Below, in pieces: positions 63,550-64,000 of a stretch of 64,000 nucleotides of DNA (positions are counted from its first letter, which is position 1; each line of letters begins with the position of its first letter). Source of the stretch: Rhodococcus sp. P1Y (lineage in GTDB: Bacteria; Actinomycetota; Actinomycetes; Mycobacteriales; Mycobacteriaceae); contig NZ_CP032762.1 in assembly GCF_003641205.1 (NCBI RefSeq), positions 930,001 through 994,000 of the forward strand. Direction: 5' to 3'. Position numbers and translations under genes: made by a program. The notes below the pieces were generated by a model that worked only from the letters and a program-made list of their open reading frames with translations, ran no database searches and was not told the DNA's origin.

Positions 63550-63930
63550 ATGACGACTCTCCAGCTCACCCGCCCGCCGTTCTCCGGATTCGCCGTCGAC
63601 GACATCGACAAGGCCCGAACGTTTTATGCCGAGACGCTCGGGCTGACCGTCGTCGATGGCGAGATGGGACTGATACACCTCCAGTTGAGCGAGTCCGTGG
63701 AGGTGTTGATCTACCCACGGGAGAGTCACCGACCTGCGCCGTACACGATCTTGAACTTCCCCGTCGCCGATATCGATGCCGCCGTCGACGCGCTGATCGC
63801 CAAAGGCGTCGTATTCCAGCAGTATCCGGACATGGGGACCGACGAGCGCGGAATCTTTCGGCACGGCGGCCCGCTCATCGCGTGGTTCACCGACCCCGCA
63901 GGCAACGTTCTGGCTGTACTCGAGGCCTGA
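63550..63930 (+). CDS. VOC superfamily protein (glyoxalase/dioxygenase fold)
   Basis: 126 residues. One VOC domain of paired beta-alpha-beta-beta-beta units: FSGFAVDDIDKARTFYAETL, GLTVVDGEMGLIHLQLSESV, TILNFPVADIDAAVDALIAK, GPLIAWFTDPAGNVLAVLEA. The usual metal ligand positions are only partly kept (Glu near the end), so enzyme class is uncertain. 51 bp downstream of the thiolase, same strand; possibly cotranscribed. Confidence 0.9.
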   Translation: MTTLQLTRPPFSGFAVDDIDKARTFYAETLGLTVVDGEMGLIHLQLSESVEVLIYPRESHRPAPYTILNFPVADIDAAVDALIAKGVVFQQYPDMGTDERGIFRHGGPLIAWFTDPAGNVLAVLEA

Positions 63931-64000
63931 TTACGCTGTGGGCGTGCCGAGTTCGAGGGTCACCGACTGATTCTGGCGAACCCCTGTGTCGGTGACCCAC
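63931..64000 (-). CDS. C-terminal end of an unidentified protein (runs off window)
   Basis: From the right edge the minus strand is open and ends with TAA directly after the VOC stop codon. The readable tail is WVTDTGVRQNQSVTLELGTPT plus a final Ala, 22 residues in all. Too short for identification; codon use and the convergent, tightly abutting stop codons are why it is listed. Confidence 0.45.
   Translation of the reverse strand, partial: WVTDTGVRQNQSVTLELGTPTA

Overview
This window looks like chromosome from a high-GC, mycolic-acid-making actinobacterium, most probably Rhodococcus or a close relative in the Nocardiaceae. The evidence is an Ag85-type mycolyltransferase (32264-33277), a KasA-like ketoacyl synthase, two LLM-type (F420-style) oxidoreductases, several lipoproteins, frequent GTG starts and ATGA/GTGA gene overlaps. 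The genus call is an inference from gene content; there is no rRNA or species marker here. I see no prophage, IS element, CRISPR array, tRNA or rRNA gene, and no gene-free stretch above 300 bases.

Layout. 1-14 kb: accessory and housekeeping genes, including HPP protein, ComB-like phosphatase, an APH-like kinase, a MerR regulator coupled to an isochorismatase-fold protein that lacks its catalytic Cys, an LLM oxidoreductase, two TetR regulators each next to its likely target (KAS; alpha/beta hydrolase), signal peptidase I and an MFS exporter. 14-22 kb: a complete potassium operon, with a 33-residue membrane ORF, kdpF, kdpA, kdpB, kdpC, kdpD and kdpE in tight order behind a tandem direct repeat that may bind KdpE. 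22-36 kb: gamma-glutamyltransferase, a membrane GGDEF-EAL protein, a Clp-N/HTH autoregulator, a thioredoxin-reductase-like enzyme divergent from a two-gene transketolase, cell-envelope genes (membrane alpha/beta hydrolase, mycolyltransferase, SGNH lipoprotein), LysE exporter, HxlR and PaaI genes.

36.9-44.5 kb is a nitrogen-scavenging operon: APC permease, two DUF1989 urea-amidolyase-associated proteins (the carboxyguanidine deiminase family), a carboxyltransferase protein and allophanate hydrolase AtzF, with a divergent TetR regulator. Family knowledge points to guanidine or urea use through allophanate. The carboxylase has only the carboxyltransferase half; its biotin carboxylase and biotin carrier domains are absent from the window. 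44.5-64 kb: zinc alcohol dehydrogenase and its TetR, cupin and spermidine-synthase-like genes, a second GGDEF-EAL protein, a long-type ArgG, an AlkC-like DNA repair protein, a large flippase-like membrane protein with a degenerate kinase domain, an ArsR-controlled MFS exporter, a GT1 glycosyltransferase, three tandem AIM24 paralogues, an LLM oxidoreductase, a thiolase and a VOC protein.

The most striking non-gene signal is a dispersed palindromic element with a fixed 17-8-17 architecture (arm CGTGCGTGCGTAGTTAC) at the 3' ends of genes. There are six units at four sites, two as singles and two as dimers with an identical 56-bp period and a shared linker. At two genes it supplies the stop codon and a PVRA tail. 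A second family, of 33-bp tandem units, is inserted in frame at the N-terminus of AtzF and also forms a three-copy array between argG and the alkC-like gene, again supplying a stop codon.
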